The position numbers were made by a program, and so were the translations under genes. DNA of 64,000 bases from Capitulum mitella (taxonomy: Eukaryota > Arthropoda > Thecostraca > Pollicipedomorpha > Pollicipedidae). Positions within the stretch are counted from its first letter, which is position 1. The number at the start of each line of letters is the position of its first letter. Location: assembly GCA_030062745.1 (NCBI GenBank), contig CP099843.1, forward strand, positions 1,364,001 to 1,428,000, read 5' to 3'. The notes beneath the pieces were generated by a model. That model was given only the letters and a program-made list of their open reading frames with translations, was not told where the DNA came from and searched no databases. Below, in pieces: positions 1 to 11,338 of this stretch.

Positions 1-83
1 TCAACCAATGAGCAGTCAGTGTTAACATCGGAACATCAGGAATTTCACCGAAAAAAATTCGGCGCACTTCGCACTGTCCCACC

Positions 84-165
84 CGAGCGCCAAGGCCGGC
101 CGCCGCTTCCCCAATCATGCCCTTCCCACTGGCGTCAGGTGTCTGAGGCGGCGCGGATGGGGAGA
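84..165 (+). repeat. Left inverted-repeat arm
   Basis: Read inward, this arm runs GAGCGCC, a GGCCGGC block, GCCGCTTCCCCA and then CGTCAGGTGTCTGAGGC. It matches the reverse complement of 3487-3576 at roughly 80% by eye, with small indels. Confidence 0.6.
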
Positions 166-599
166 GGCGGTAGTTAATGGGTCACAGGGGGGGGGGGGGG
201 GGAGTCTGCATGCTTTTGAGATGAAGCACGCTTAGGGTGTGCCATTCACATAACGAACGAAGCGTTCCGATTGTTGGAACAGGACAACGTGCCAGGGCAG
301 TGGAGGGATCTTTCGCTGGTTCCATTCTAACCGTCACACTGAAAGATGCTCGTGAATCAGTCAGTGCCAAAAAGCAGAGGTACGGTTGTGGTCAACAAGA
401 AGTGCTCCTTTAACGGACATGGCGCCTGCCACCAAAGAAAATTCATACGATACCACACTGTGAAACAACCTTAGGACCAACTGACCCTGCCATTTGCTCC
501 TGCGTACGACGTATACTGGCAAAAAGATCGGGCGTTGGTGGTAGTGAGATATCAGCGATAAGCCCGCACAACGAGCCAGGTACTAGAAAGCCATGCGTC

Positions 600-2930
600 T
601 GATTGCAGCTGTGCAAAAGTGCCAAACCGTTCGACAAACAACACCGAAGTAGAGACTGCCGGAATGGGTACGTCAGTTCCATCAAAAAACATGACATCCA
701 CGAACTTTTGAAAAAAGGGGAAACACTATGCACATCTGCAGGAAACAAGCTACCAACAGACTCCCTCAGCTCAGGCAGCGAGCAGAGAAACCGACGGATT
801 ACTGGATTATGACAAGCCGTCGACCAGCTCAGCACGCGCCGCGTATTCCGGGCCAAATGAGAGCGGCAGCAGCGTCGCCGACGCCTTACCACGGGTCACC
901 GGCAGTGCCAGTACCTTTTCGCCGTGTACCGGGCCGTCCCCTGCTCCCTGAGCAGGGACGTCACCTGAGTTACCTCTACCCAGAGCAGGGATAACGACAC
1001 AGCAACCGGCTGACATGGCGACCTTCGGGGAGACGCCAGTGAATAAACTTAGTCAATGGTGATGGGTAAATAAACGGGAAGGCAACCCTTTTAAGACGAA
1101 GCTGTTTTATGACTTGGTGTGGCCCCAGACAAATGATTTCGGAGGTGCTAAATACACGTATATGCTATTTGCATACAAATATTTATTGTTTTTTTTCAAA
1201 AAGGCGACACACGCCGAACAGGTGTGTAACGGGGCGGGACAAAAGGCCTAAAGAAAAACCTCTGGGTAACCAATAAAAAAAAACTATACTGTGATGCCAT
1301 CGTATCAAATAAATCTTTCTTACCACGCACAAACCCGGATATTCTGGCAATTTTTCCCCTTATCGTATTGCTAGATGGGTCTTCCAAATACAGGAAGTCC
1401 TTCACGAATCCAAAGAGCTTCGAAACTACCGATGTTTTCATATTTTTCGATTCCCTACCCTTTATCAAGTCAACAGCGTACGGAAAAGTACAGGTACAGC
1501 GTACAGGGGAAACTGCAGTCAGTCATCCGAGACCTGAAAAGGCGTCTGACATCAGCATACAATGTTGAAACAAAAGATTCTGAAGAGGCTGAATTACCCA
1601 AAATGAACAATGAGAACTGTGAAACAATGATGACGGAAATGATCGAAAAATTAAACAGCCTCGAGTACGTCCTATCTACGTAAAAATGCCAAATTCCGGC
1701 TTTGTCTCCTTTCACCCTCCAACAAATAGCGAAGACATTCGGCGCTAACTTACACATGGTCAAACGAGCCAGAAAACTGATCGCGGATCTGGAGAATCTC
1801 GAAACATCCGCAATCAAAAACCCTTGAAAAGTTGCCAAAAAACGGAGAAGAGGCCGCTCAAAAGGTTTTCGAACGAGGCGACAATAACAGTGATGAAAAT
1901 CGCACCAGAAACGTCTGGTTATACCTGACCATCGAGCACGATTTCACATTGCAAAAATGGGACCGATGATCCCGTTTTCAACATGTGACAGTCTCTGCCC
2001 GTGATGGTGTGTGTTGGCCGGGCCAGGGGGAACGCACTCGGTCTGTATCTGCGTCCACCACCAGAATCCTAAACTGATGCTGCAGGCCGTCGCCAGTAAA
2101 CTCACCATATAGTGTCTAATGTCAAAAACAACATGCATGCTCTCAAATGAAACATGCATGTTGCAGACTTACTAAATCTAAACGGCGCCGACGAAGCGAA
2201 ACATAAACAGTGGGTACAGACCTCGAAACACTGGTGACGCTGCGTCAAATCACCGAGGAATGTACTGAGAAAATGAGTTCGGAAGTCACGCAGCTGACAC
2301 GCCACCATTTCATCGCAAAACATCAACACACGTAACCGAGAGGCCTTGAACACGCGTAACCGGGAGGGTTGAAGACGTCTTTGGAGGAAGACACTGGGTG
2401 CAGATCTTCCAGCTGCCATTCAAGGTTTTCACTAGCATGCATCGCACACACAGTGCATCCTTTCCCTACATACTTGAGAGCGAAAGAAGGCGAAGGCGTA
2501 GAAACAATTTTTCGCTTGATGAGCGACTGCACGCAGATGAAGACGGAGACGGCATACACTTTTCAGAAGGTAACTGAGCTACTAAAGCAGGAAGACAACG
2601 CATTCCACAAAATTCATTATTTCACCGACGGTTTAGCTGCCCAATACAAATGCACATCCAAATTTTGGAGCATGTCTCCACCAAGGCGATTTTCAACTGC
2701 ACTGTGTGTGGCACTGTTAACATGATGCATGCATGATAACATAATGTTAACATGGTGCCACACATGACACTGAAAAGGACCTTGAAACGGGACTGGCCGT
2801 AAGGTGAAAAGACATGCAGCATTAGCCTGTCTTCAAAGGCCGACGGACCTGCCAAGATCCCGACTACCATGACATGTTCGACTTATGCTATGCCTCTATA
2901 AAGGATTGTTGAGAAGGATTTTACCTGATG
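600..2930 (+). pseudogene. Remnant of an uncharacterised repeat-encoded protein (HHFIAKHQ / TDGxAAQYK family)
   Basis: Separate plus-strand blocks appear in the order expected for a large uncharacterised protein family that is present in many copies in arthropod and other invertebrate genomes. At about 600-810 there is a cysteine-poor version of an N-terminal KxGETLC block. 1375-1683 continues in the same frame through one TAA (1681) into a block with QQIAKTFGANLHMVKRARKL (to 1824). 2222-2332 ends in QLTRHHFIAKHQ. 2369-2690 contains AHTVHPFPTY, ISDC-like MSDC and KIHYFTDGLAAQYK. Around 2795-2850 lies a GTVKRHAA-like tail. The frame is broken by TAA codons at 1681, 2333 and 2357, a TGA at 1825, and indels, so it is dead. 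Family knowledge: the order KARKL, then LTRHHFIAKHQ, then FSDGAASQYKN recurs in such proteins and no biochemical function is known to me. Zinc-binding and nuclease roles are guesses. Confidence 0.6.
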
Positions 2931-3486
2931 TTTTTGAATTGTTTTGAAGTTTTGTCAAAGTGTTTGCATGCCACGATATTAGGGAACTTTTAATGTATTG
3001 ACAAAAATTTTGAATTTTCATTATTTTCTTTTAACCTTCCATCATGTTACAAGATATAGCATAAAAACAGTTTAAGTCCATACCACATTTTCAGTTCTTC
3101 ATATCATTTATGCAACATCTCAGGAAGCAGACGAAACATAAGATCTGCTAAGCAGTGGCTTTGCAGAGTTGTGCACCATCAAAGGCAGCAGGAGGACACC
3201 ACCTGGTCAAGCCCATTAGAGAAACGAGAGGTGGAAACGCAAGATAATTCACGAAGCCCACCATCTGAAAGTGCTCCAAACTTGTAAATCAACATCGTAA
3301 TAGAACTGTACTGATTGCCGCGTACAACGACGTCAATGATGCACAACATTCGTTTGTGCATCATTTGATTTGAGCATCATTTGATCATTTGTGCATCATC
3401 GTTTGTTCAATATACCTGCTGACTAATTTTGTTGCTTGACATAGTACCTCCTACTGTTCTGCTGCTACAGCCCTTACCAACGTCTG

Positions 3487-3576
3487 CCCCTCCACTGTCC
3501 ACGCTGCCTCAGACACCTGACGCGAAGGGGAGGGGGTGACTGGGGAAGCGGCAGCCGGCCGCGGCGCCCAGGAGAG
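3487..3576 (-). repeat. Right inverted-repeat arm
   Basis: The reverse complement of this block matches 84-165, including the exact 17-mer CGTCAGGTGTCTGAGGC. It marks the right boundary of the decayed element. Confidence 0.6.
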
Positions 3577-5255
3577 ACGGTTCCAGGCACACTGGCAATG
3601 CCTGTATGAAAATGCTCACCATGTTTTACATCAAGTCTGATAGTAAAAGGTATGTGACATGCAAATACAATGTTTACTTTGGACTCCAAACAGTCATGTT
3701 TTTCACAAACCAAAATTGAAAATGTCATTACTTATTGCATAATTTAATGCATAATAATAGCTGAACTATGGTCTATCTGCTTGTATTGAAATTTTGCACT
3801 GATGATGAATAATTCAGGAGACACAGTCATTTAAAATTTACTTTTTTTCAAAAGTTCAAAAAAAGAAATTGCCTATAACTTCATAACTGTATGAACAATC
3901 AATCTAATTCTCTCAGACATGGGCTCAGGATTACAGAAACCCCCACAGATGAAGTTTCAGTGGAACCCATGATGGCTGTATTACTGGCTAGTTGGAGTAA
4001 TATAAGAATAAATGCAACTGTATGTTATGGTGTGATATCACATGACATGATATGATATGATAAGAATGACTGGAACAGCTGCATTAGGATGACTTTTAAA
4101 AACACATCAGGGTGTGTTGCATCACCACCTCAACTGGTGGGATTTGCAAAATGCACACCAAGTTCTTCACCTTCCAGTTAACACCCCAAGAAAAGGAAAG
4201 AAATGGAGCCAAACACTGAACCATGAGGGATCCCATGGTGCCTGGGGCCCAGTTACATCCAATGATGTTCACAGTCATTGCCACTATCACCTCAGGAGAA
4301 ATTCATTGATCCTACAAGAGCATTTGATTGCCACATCATAACACAGCTATCGACCATATTCAATAAAGCCTGAGAACAGACTCAAAAGTTCTCCAAATGT
4401 TACACAATATATCCAATGACCATCTTAATCCAGTCTTCCACTTCTTGCCAGGCTAGAAAATGCAGTTTTGTTTGTTTTGAACTGTGCTTGTTATCAGATG
4501 GTAATTTTCAGCCTAAAGCATGTGTTATACTGATAATCAAAATGTTAATGATGGGCCACATCACTCAAAATTTTACACAGACAGTTACACATAAAAACCT
4601 GTGACAAAGCACTCACAAAAGTTTGATCACATCCACTTGATGATAAACATTATACCTAAAATCCCACAAAATGTCAGTAATTAAGGTTCCTGTTTTTCAG
4701 CAATAGGTCTGCTTGAACCAATGGGCACAAGATTTGTGTTAAACAGTATTCCAAAGCTAACCACAATCAAAAGCATTCCCATCAGGTTTTCATAATGGCC
4801 ATTCTAAAATGCAAACAGCTTTCATAATGGCCATTCTAAAATGCAAACAGCTACATCATACTAAAAATTCCATCATTCCTCAACCATCAAAGCACATAAA
4901 AAACTGAAATGTGCCAAACTTGTATCATATGCAATGACAGGAATGTAGTAAATGAAGTACTGCAATGTAGTAAATGAAGCACATCATTTTCATTCTGATG
5001 CCTGTATGACAAATGATGCCCCTTCACAAATTACCATGCTGCTGATCACTTAAAATCCTTAATGGATATTGTATGAACATGACCAAACACCCATTAATAT
5101 TAGCAAAGGTCATATTTTTTATGTTGCAAAATTACCTGAACTGCTCGCCTGAAGCCTGCAACAATGCACTGCCTAAAAATCATCCATCCTCAGGTCCACT
5201 ACGGGATGGAGGCTACCATTTTTCTGTCCCATGAACCATGCTCTTCTGTACGCGC
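3577..5255. other. AT-rich spacer, no gene recognised
   Basis: No exon-like block or known domain was found. The only structure noted is a perfect 32-bp tandem duplication at 4789-4820 and 4821-4852. Confidence 0.6.
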
Positions 5256-5360
5256 TTTAACATGCCAGCTCTCACCAATACGTGGAAAACACTATCAGTG
5301 GTTCCTGTACATAAAAAGGAAGTTGCGAAAAGCCTGATAAACTTCCACTCACTGGTGGAT
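5256..5360 (+). pseudogene. Possible reverse-transcriptase scrap (non-LTR type)
   Basis: The frame reads NTWKTLSVVPVHKKEVAKS followed by INFHSLV. This resembles the WKxAxVVPVFKKGD...NYRPISL block at the start of non-LTR (jockey/RTE-like) reverse transcriptases. Only about 35 residues are open, and no catalytic YADD block was found nearby. A chance resemblance cannot be excluded. Confidence 0.3.
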
Positions 5361-6688
5361 ACAGCACGTCATGTTAAGATATACCCAATCTTTCGCACCT
5401 CTTCGTTTTACCTTTGGCACGTCTAACTTTCACATGACCGACGACTGACGTTGAGGACAGTGCATTGAAACACGACCACTGGCAAACTACTACTGAAAAT
5501 CGTCGCCTGATCGCCATGTACGCCCCGTTTTTTGCATTCCTGCCAAATTTGACAAATTTATGTGTCAATAATTCATCTCGAAAGATTAATGATAACAGTT
5601 TTCCTATAGAATATCCATAGTCTGGGAATAAGGTGCCCGCTATGTAAGAGAAGTGGAACATATATAAGCCACATTTTCATACGTGTAAGTTTGACTGAAT
5701 TTTAGTTGAAGGAAAATACATTTTAACAAAAGCTTCACTGGCGGAAAAGGATTTCTCTACCATACGCGTTTTGTGGTTTTCGTAAGTCAGGAAGGAAAAC
5801 AGGGAGAGGTAATGTGAGGAGAAATGTGCCTTGCGCGTATGAAGTTAAGCATCGAGCGAGAGTTATCACATAAATCGCTTGATTTGCATGATAAGATAGG
5901 CTGTTGTTCGTCGTAGGGCTTTGCTTGGACAGAAATCGTACGTACCATTCGGGGATAGCTTGGAGTACTTTTGCTTTATGCGTTTAAAAATATTTATAAC
6001 ATTTAGCCAAAATATGTTGGTAAAAATAACTCTGTATCGGTTTTCTGTTGAATAGTTGCAGTGTTATTCTAACATTGTCTTGTTGTTCTGTACTGTGGGT
6101 TTGCAAACTGAATAGTGTTTCTGTGGTGTTCTGCTAATGTAAATGTAGATACTATTTTGTGCATAACAGATGATTATGTCATATGATAATGGGAAGTGAA
6201 AGGTTCAGAAACAGGCATCAGACTCTTTAACCCAAAGCTTACTGTACCACTGTAGAAGGACTTGAAATTTGCATGGCAGCAGGGGGAACAGGCCCCACAG
6301 CTTTGAAGCAATGGACATTGGCTCCTGTCTGCCACAACATGCTGTCATTGTTTAAGAAATTGAAAGGCCAGGAAAATGGTGTTTTTTAAAAATTTTCATT
6401 GATTTAGTCCCAAATTAATGCAGCATCATCAAGTAACAGGTGCATCAGTGGTATATCACACATTCACCTTTTCATAGATCACTTGCTATATATAAGATGC
6501 AGAAGAGCATATAAACTTTCTTATGAAAGCAAGAAATGGCAACACTACCATTGTGGTCTCCAAAAAAATTGGAGTTATATTTCAGCATAATGAAATGTGA
6601 CTGGAACTGGCAGCACCATCCAGTTTATGCTGCCTGCTCCAGGAATGCTCCATGGACTGTGTGATGTTTGATGATGTCATTAAATGGT
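5361..6688. other. AT-rich spacer
   Basis: Low-complexity AT-rich DNA with no coding block or RNA gene that I can recognise. Confidence 0.6.
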
Positions 6689-6930
6689 ACTAGAGGTTGC
6701 AGACCATTAAAGGGATGTTCATGGGGCATAATGTGGCACAAACTGCATAATGTCATGCCAAAGGTACAATGTACACCAGAGGTGTGTATATGATACCAGA
6801 GGCTGCAGGTCAATAAAGGGATGTTCATAGGGTGTAATGTGCCGACGGCGTAATGTTGTGCTGAAGGTGCAACTGTGTACTGGAGGTGTGTATATGATAC
6901 TAGAGACCACAGGCTGATGAAGGGTGCATT
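6689..6930 (+). repeat. Diverged tandem repeat, unit about 105 bp
   Basis: Blocks starting ACTAGAGG or ACCAGAGG followed by AAAGGGATGTTCAT recur at 6689, 6795 and 6899 (spacing 106 and 104). GGTGTGTATATGATAC also recurs at 6781 and 6885. About 2.3 diverged copies are present. Confidence 0.75.
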
Positions 6931-6952
6931 TGGATTTGGCTCTGTCCAACAG

Positions 6953-7025
6953 AGGTTAGGTTGTGGAGCTAAACAGGTTAGGTTAGGTTTGGTTGGCTAG
7001 GTTAGGTTAGGTTGATTTAGGTTAG
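6953..7025 (+). repeat. Interstitial TTAGG telomere-like tract
   Basis: Several short runs of AGGTTAGGTT occur within about 70 bp, interspersed with single variant units. TTAGG is the ancestral arthropod telomere repeat. The tract is too short and too degenerate to be a functional telomere, so it is an interstitial or chance-expanded copy. Confidence 0.6.
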
Positions 7026-8990
7026 CTATCTTGTTAATCTTCTTAATTATTCATCAAGTTTGGTTACACTGATGATGTCATAAAGCCCAAAATACCTCAA
7101 TCTTTGAAATCACCCCTGAATGTCATATCAGAGAACTGCAGTGGAAACCAGATGAGTCATGTGGTGGTCAGTGACTGGAGTAGCCAAATTATTTGGCAGT
7201 TTTTTCACTTTCATCATCTTGGAATGCTATGCAGCACTAGCTCAGAAGCATTTGCCTTAAAACCATCAATTGTATGATTTTTATGTCTTTTTCTCTATTT
7301 TTCACCAAATTTCAGAAAATCATTGCTCAGGAAAAATGTGTTGTATGGCTGCACCAGAAACATAATGAGATACTTCCCAACTATTTTCATGGCATGTTAT
7401 AAAGCTAAGGCCTAACCAAGCCTGCAATGGAGACAAGTATGACTTGTCTAAACTGTTCAAGCGTACTGTTATCTGGGTGTTAACTGTTCTGCAACTCTTG
7501 CCACAGACATCAGTAAGATGTTTGGGACAACCTGATTTCTGTCCTGAATAGGGCAAAACAAATAAACCTAATTTAGCTCTTAATATGGTTTCTCAGCAGA
7601 AGGATACCACTTTGTTTTGCAGCTCACAAAAAATGATTATCTTTTCCCAAAAGTGATACATGTATGATGCAAGCAAGAAAACTGGACCTTTCAGATGCCA
7701 AAGATATCTGTTAATATTGGGCTTAGTGTTTTTGCATGAGGTTGTTTTGTGGAGTGATACAACAAGAGTGATAATCTATTAATTCTGAAAAGCCAAATTG
7801 TATGATATTCCAATAGCAATCCTCTCAGTTGTAGACACCAATATGAGTGACAGGAGTTGAAAGACACCATTTACATCTGTGAAGATAAGAAAACTTGGGA
7901 CTCTATATATTTTGGCCATGCATAATTATGCCAGTGCAGTATGCACTGATTTAAATTATGGAAATAAGGACAAATACCCTACAACTTGATTGGGTTTTAT
8001 TTACATCAGCACAAATTTTCACAATTTAGGCCTTGATTTATTTGGACTCAGAACAATATAAGTGTGTCCATCATACATATGTATCAATTAAAAAGAGTAA
8101 GCATATCATTGCTGTGTGCCCCCATGACTTTGTATACCAAGATCTAGGTCAGTTATTCAGTCATGACTGGAATTTTGGAGTTTTGGAATGTGCATTGACT
8201 CCAGAAGTTAAATGTTGATATTGTCCTGCATGTTAGGTAGAATTTTGATAATGAGTTCTGTGTTGGTTGCATTGTGTTGCATGGAGGACTGGTTTGTGAT
8301 CATGTTTTCTCTCAGGATATATCCATTCTGTAGAATTGGGCTTCACAAAATTTTTGTTAAATCCATCTAACATGAAATTTTTAGTCCCCCTGTCAAGTAT
8401 TGCTGTGGAGTTTATATGCCATTTTTTGTGCATACATCTATCTTTTGGCTCATTTATACATGCATGGTGCACCCTAACATTGTTGAGATGAGGTGTCATG
8501 ATGACTAAATCTGCCTGTGTGGTAATATTTTGTTTTACAAAGGGAAGTCTGATGTCATTCTACAGTTTATTTTGTTTTATCATAATGTGTAGTTTCTAGG
8601 CGAGATAATTCGTGTTGCGAATATACTGGAGTCAGGCAGTTTTTGCCTGACTTAACATGTACACTGAAAGGGGGGTTTTTGTGTCTCTTCCACCTGTTTT
8701 TCTTGAATAACTCGAGGGCGGATCAGAGCTGGTTGCTGCTACTTTGTGACATTTATAACAGTTAAATAATTCGTCGATTGACGAAAAAAAATTGAAAATC
8801 GGCCGGGAAATTTTTGAAGTTTCAAGCATGTGGAGTCAGACAAACATAAGAAAAACGACGGTTGTAGCCGACAAATGGGACCTTAGTGAAAGGCCTAGCG
8901 TTCTACCAAATATTGCCGTTTGAACGGAACCACGCGACGTCATTCGGGCATGAGTAATGGATGTAACAAGACCAAAGCAAGGTCAAGACG
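7026..8990. other. AT-rich spacer
   Basis: No gene, RNA or mobile-element signature was recognised. Reading frames are short and do not resemble known families. Confidence 0.55.
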
Positions 8991-9413
8991 GGTCAAGGTC
9001 ATCAAAGGTCAAGGCCAACCAGCTTGTGGCCTGATCCAGATTTGGTTTGCACAACGTCGGTTTGTTTGAAATATGCATTCAAAGACCCTAATAAAAACAC
9101 GTGTGCGCACACTGATACGTTTACATATACCAGGGTCAGTGAAGGTCAAGGTCATCAAAGGCCAAGGTCAAGTACCTTTTGAACTGGCCAAGATTGACTT
9201 TGCAACATGTGATTTTGTATGAATATGCATTCAAAGACCCCAATAAAAATACATGTGCACGCATGGATACGCTTGTATATACCAGGGTCATTTCAGGTCA
9301 AGGGCAACTATTTTGTGGCCGGGTCCAGATGTGCTTTGCAGTATGTCAGTTTGTATGAAATATGCATTCAGAGACCTAATAAAAGCACGTTTGACACATT
9401 GATACTTACATGT
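8991..9413 (+). repeat. 152-bp tandem repeat, three copies
   Basis: Copies begin at GGTCAAGG near 8991, 9144 and 9296. They share TATGCATTCAAAGACC, a CCTAATAAAA-type block and ATATACCAGGGTCA. The first two copies carry several TCAAGGTCA sequences, which match the extended half-site bound by monomeric nuclear receptors of the ERR/NR5A type. Regulatory meaning is inference. The repeat runs directly into a TACA microsatellite. Confidence 0.8.
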
Positions 9414-9414
9414 A

Positions 9415-9448
9415 TGTACATATATACATATACATACATACATACATA
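9415..9448 (+). repeat. TACA/TATA microsatellite
   Basis: Imperfect ACATA/TACA tetranucleotide run at the end of the third 152-bp repeat copy. Confidence 0.85.
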
Positions 9449-10400
9449 GAAAGGCTGGAAGTGACCAAATGCACCGATGTTGGCTACCTTCACCGAAAAT
9501 ACGCCAAAAGATGCGTGTAGGGCCCTTATTTACACTCAAGCTATCCCGTGTTGCTCCAAATCTGACCTGCAAAAGATGAAAAAATAATGCCATAGGTCAA
9601 TGGCCTGACATGATCTCGGCCTGAAATCCTCAGTGAAGGCGTCAAGGTGAATGGAAATTGTTGTATTGCACGTTTTAACGCCCAAACAAAGATCCTTTTT
9701 CCCGTTTCGTTCGAAAAGTCGTAGGGAATGGACCGAGAGTGTCCAAAGTTGGCCTTTTCGACCCCATTTGACCTTGAAGATATTGACCTAGGGTCATTAA
9801 AATTGCACAGAATGTAAATCGTTATAGCCCCACCCTGTCCATAAAATTTCATGTCTCTCCGATTCATTCCGATTTCATGTCATTCCAATCGCGTTTCCGA
9901 GATCGGAAGGGGGCCCTTTTGCGCCCCCCTTCCAGTGCGCGTTAGTGCGAAACCCCCTTCCACTGCGCGGATTAAAGGATATCTGTTTTCAGAAACAGAC
10001 TTGTCATTTTGGAACAACTTCCGTAGCATGATTCTGAATTTGAGGAGACTCACCATACATCTCTTTTGTGAAACAACCCTAGCTTTTTCTGTAGACATTA
10101 GGTGGGCCAAACCATAAGATAGAATTCTGGGGGCTGCCATGTGTACATTCTGTAACATAGCTCCCATCCTCAGCGGCTGTGAACATAGTGTCAAGGAAAG
10201 GAGTAGCCTTTTTCTCCACAGAATGCTCCAAAGTAAAGGGTATGTTGGGATGCTGTCAGTTGAAAATGACTAAGCAGGCAAGTACTTATTTCAGGCCTTG
10301 TATCCAAATGCCAAACAATTTAGCTCATATATCAGGTGTTGACAGCTGGACGCACTGCACATAACATCAGAAAAGCAAACTCAAGATGATGCGTGCTACC
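9449..10400. other. Spacer with one GC-rich hairpin
   Basis: No gene was recognised. A short palindrome near 9905-9934 pairs GGAAGGGGG with CCCCCTTCC around a central CCCTTTTGCG loop. It could be the end of a short repeat. Confidence 0.5.
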
Positions 10401-10559
10401 GCAAGGTGTGGCCCACAATGATTGCTCATCACTACATTTTTAAGTTGGTTTTGCATTGAAGTACCAAGATGGGTCATATTGTTGTTCTTAATGTGTGATA
10501 ACTTTTTGCAGTTGCCTGAACCTATTCCAGAAAGAAATATGTTGTCCAGATTTTGCCCT

Positions 10560-11335
10560 GTAGGTCATATCATTTTATGCATCCCTTCTCGTACGTATTT
10601 GTCACATCCATGGTGAAAGCTGACATTCATACCAAGAGGCATTTTTATGACAAACGTGGTTTTTACCCAGTCTAGGTTTGACTTTGTGCTGAACAGATGA
10701 ACAGGGATCAATGTCAGTATATGCATTAGGATTTTGCTTACAAACCATGATGTATTGTCCAAAGGGTCCCAACATGCTGAAACTAAGGGATGCAGTGGAA
10801 GCACGTAGCCAGGTTGTCCTGGTGGGTGGGGGGCAAATGTCAAATTTTGTCATCTGCCACTGGCAAATGATGAAATTTATGGGGAAAACCAGCAATTTTA
10901 TGTAACTGACCTCATACTTTTGCACCATATGTATGATCACTATTTCGTATTCGTGCGAAATCGCTATATACCCAGTGTAGACTGCTTGGTTCGGGAGGAC
11001 GATGACCCCCATGGCTCCCGCTCTGGCTACGTCCCTGTTGCAGTGGAACATCATCCGTTTGATTGCCCCTGTGCCCAAGTCCCAATTGATAGTGGACGAC
11101 CTCTCCTTGATCTCAGTCGCCTGCTAGCAGTGTTGGTTTCTTAGGGCTTGCTCCATTACTACCTCACTAGGCTGCATAGGGTTTCATAGGGCCTGCCATG
11201 TGCAACACATGCCCTGTGGGCTCTGAGTAGTTTCTTCGCCCGAGCTTGATACCGGCATCATGAGGGCCGTGTTGTGCCCCTTCATTCGGATGTCTTTTGG
11301 TCGTCCACTTTCTCCGACGTAGAGATGGAGCTTCG
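10560..11335 (-). pseudogene. Possible Penelope-like retroelement fragments
   Basis: Two minus-strand pieces resemble Penelope-like element domains. One (about 11335-11230) reads LYVGESGRPKDIRMKGH, like the YxGETGR...RxxEH block of GIY-YIG endonucleases. The other (about 10815-10680) reads PLVSACWDPLDNTSWFVSKI followed by LTLIP, like the RPIVSxxxxPxxxxxWFxxxxL block of Penelope-type reverse transcriptases. The GIY-YIG-like piece lies upstream of the RT-like piece, the permuted order known for Naiad/Chlamys-type elements. A later short element (10801-11038) interrupts the region. The matches are short, catalytic motifs were not found, and the frame is broken. Confidence 0.3.
10801..11038 (+). 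mobile_element. Short inverted-terminus element, family A copy 1
   Basis: Begins with GCACGTAGCCAGG and ends with CTGGCTACGTCCCTGT, giving imperfect inverted termini around ACGTAGCCAG. It is flanked on both sides by TGCAGTGGAA, a 10-bp direct repeat that looks like a target-site duplication. Related copies lie at 25446-25722 and 34167-34437. It has no coding capacity, so it is a non-autonomous MITE-like element. A duplication of 9-10 bp would suit a Mutator-like mobiliser, which is inference. Confidence 0.75.
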
Positions 11336-11338
11336 TGA

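Larger units (their letters stand above)
84..3576 (+). mobile_element. Decayed mobile element bounded by inverted repeats
   Basis: A unit of about 3.5 kb is delimited by two diverged inverted repeats (about 84-165 and 3487-3576). Between them lie plus-strand remains of one protein family (separate entry). The GC-rich ends contrast with the AT-richer interior. Seen: both arms, in opposite orientation, share the core CGTCAGGTGTCTGAGGC and a CCGCTTCCCCA block. Inference: these are the terminal inverted repeats of a DNA transposon-like element. No clear target-site duplication is visible, so two independent insertions of a short repeat in opposite orientation remain possible. A 16-G run lies just inside the left arm (187-202). 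Confidence 0.45.
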
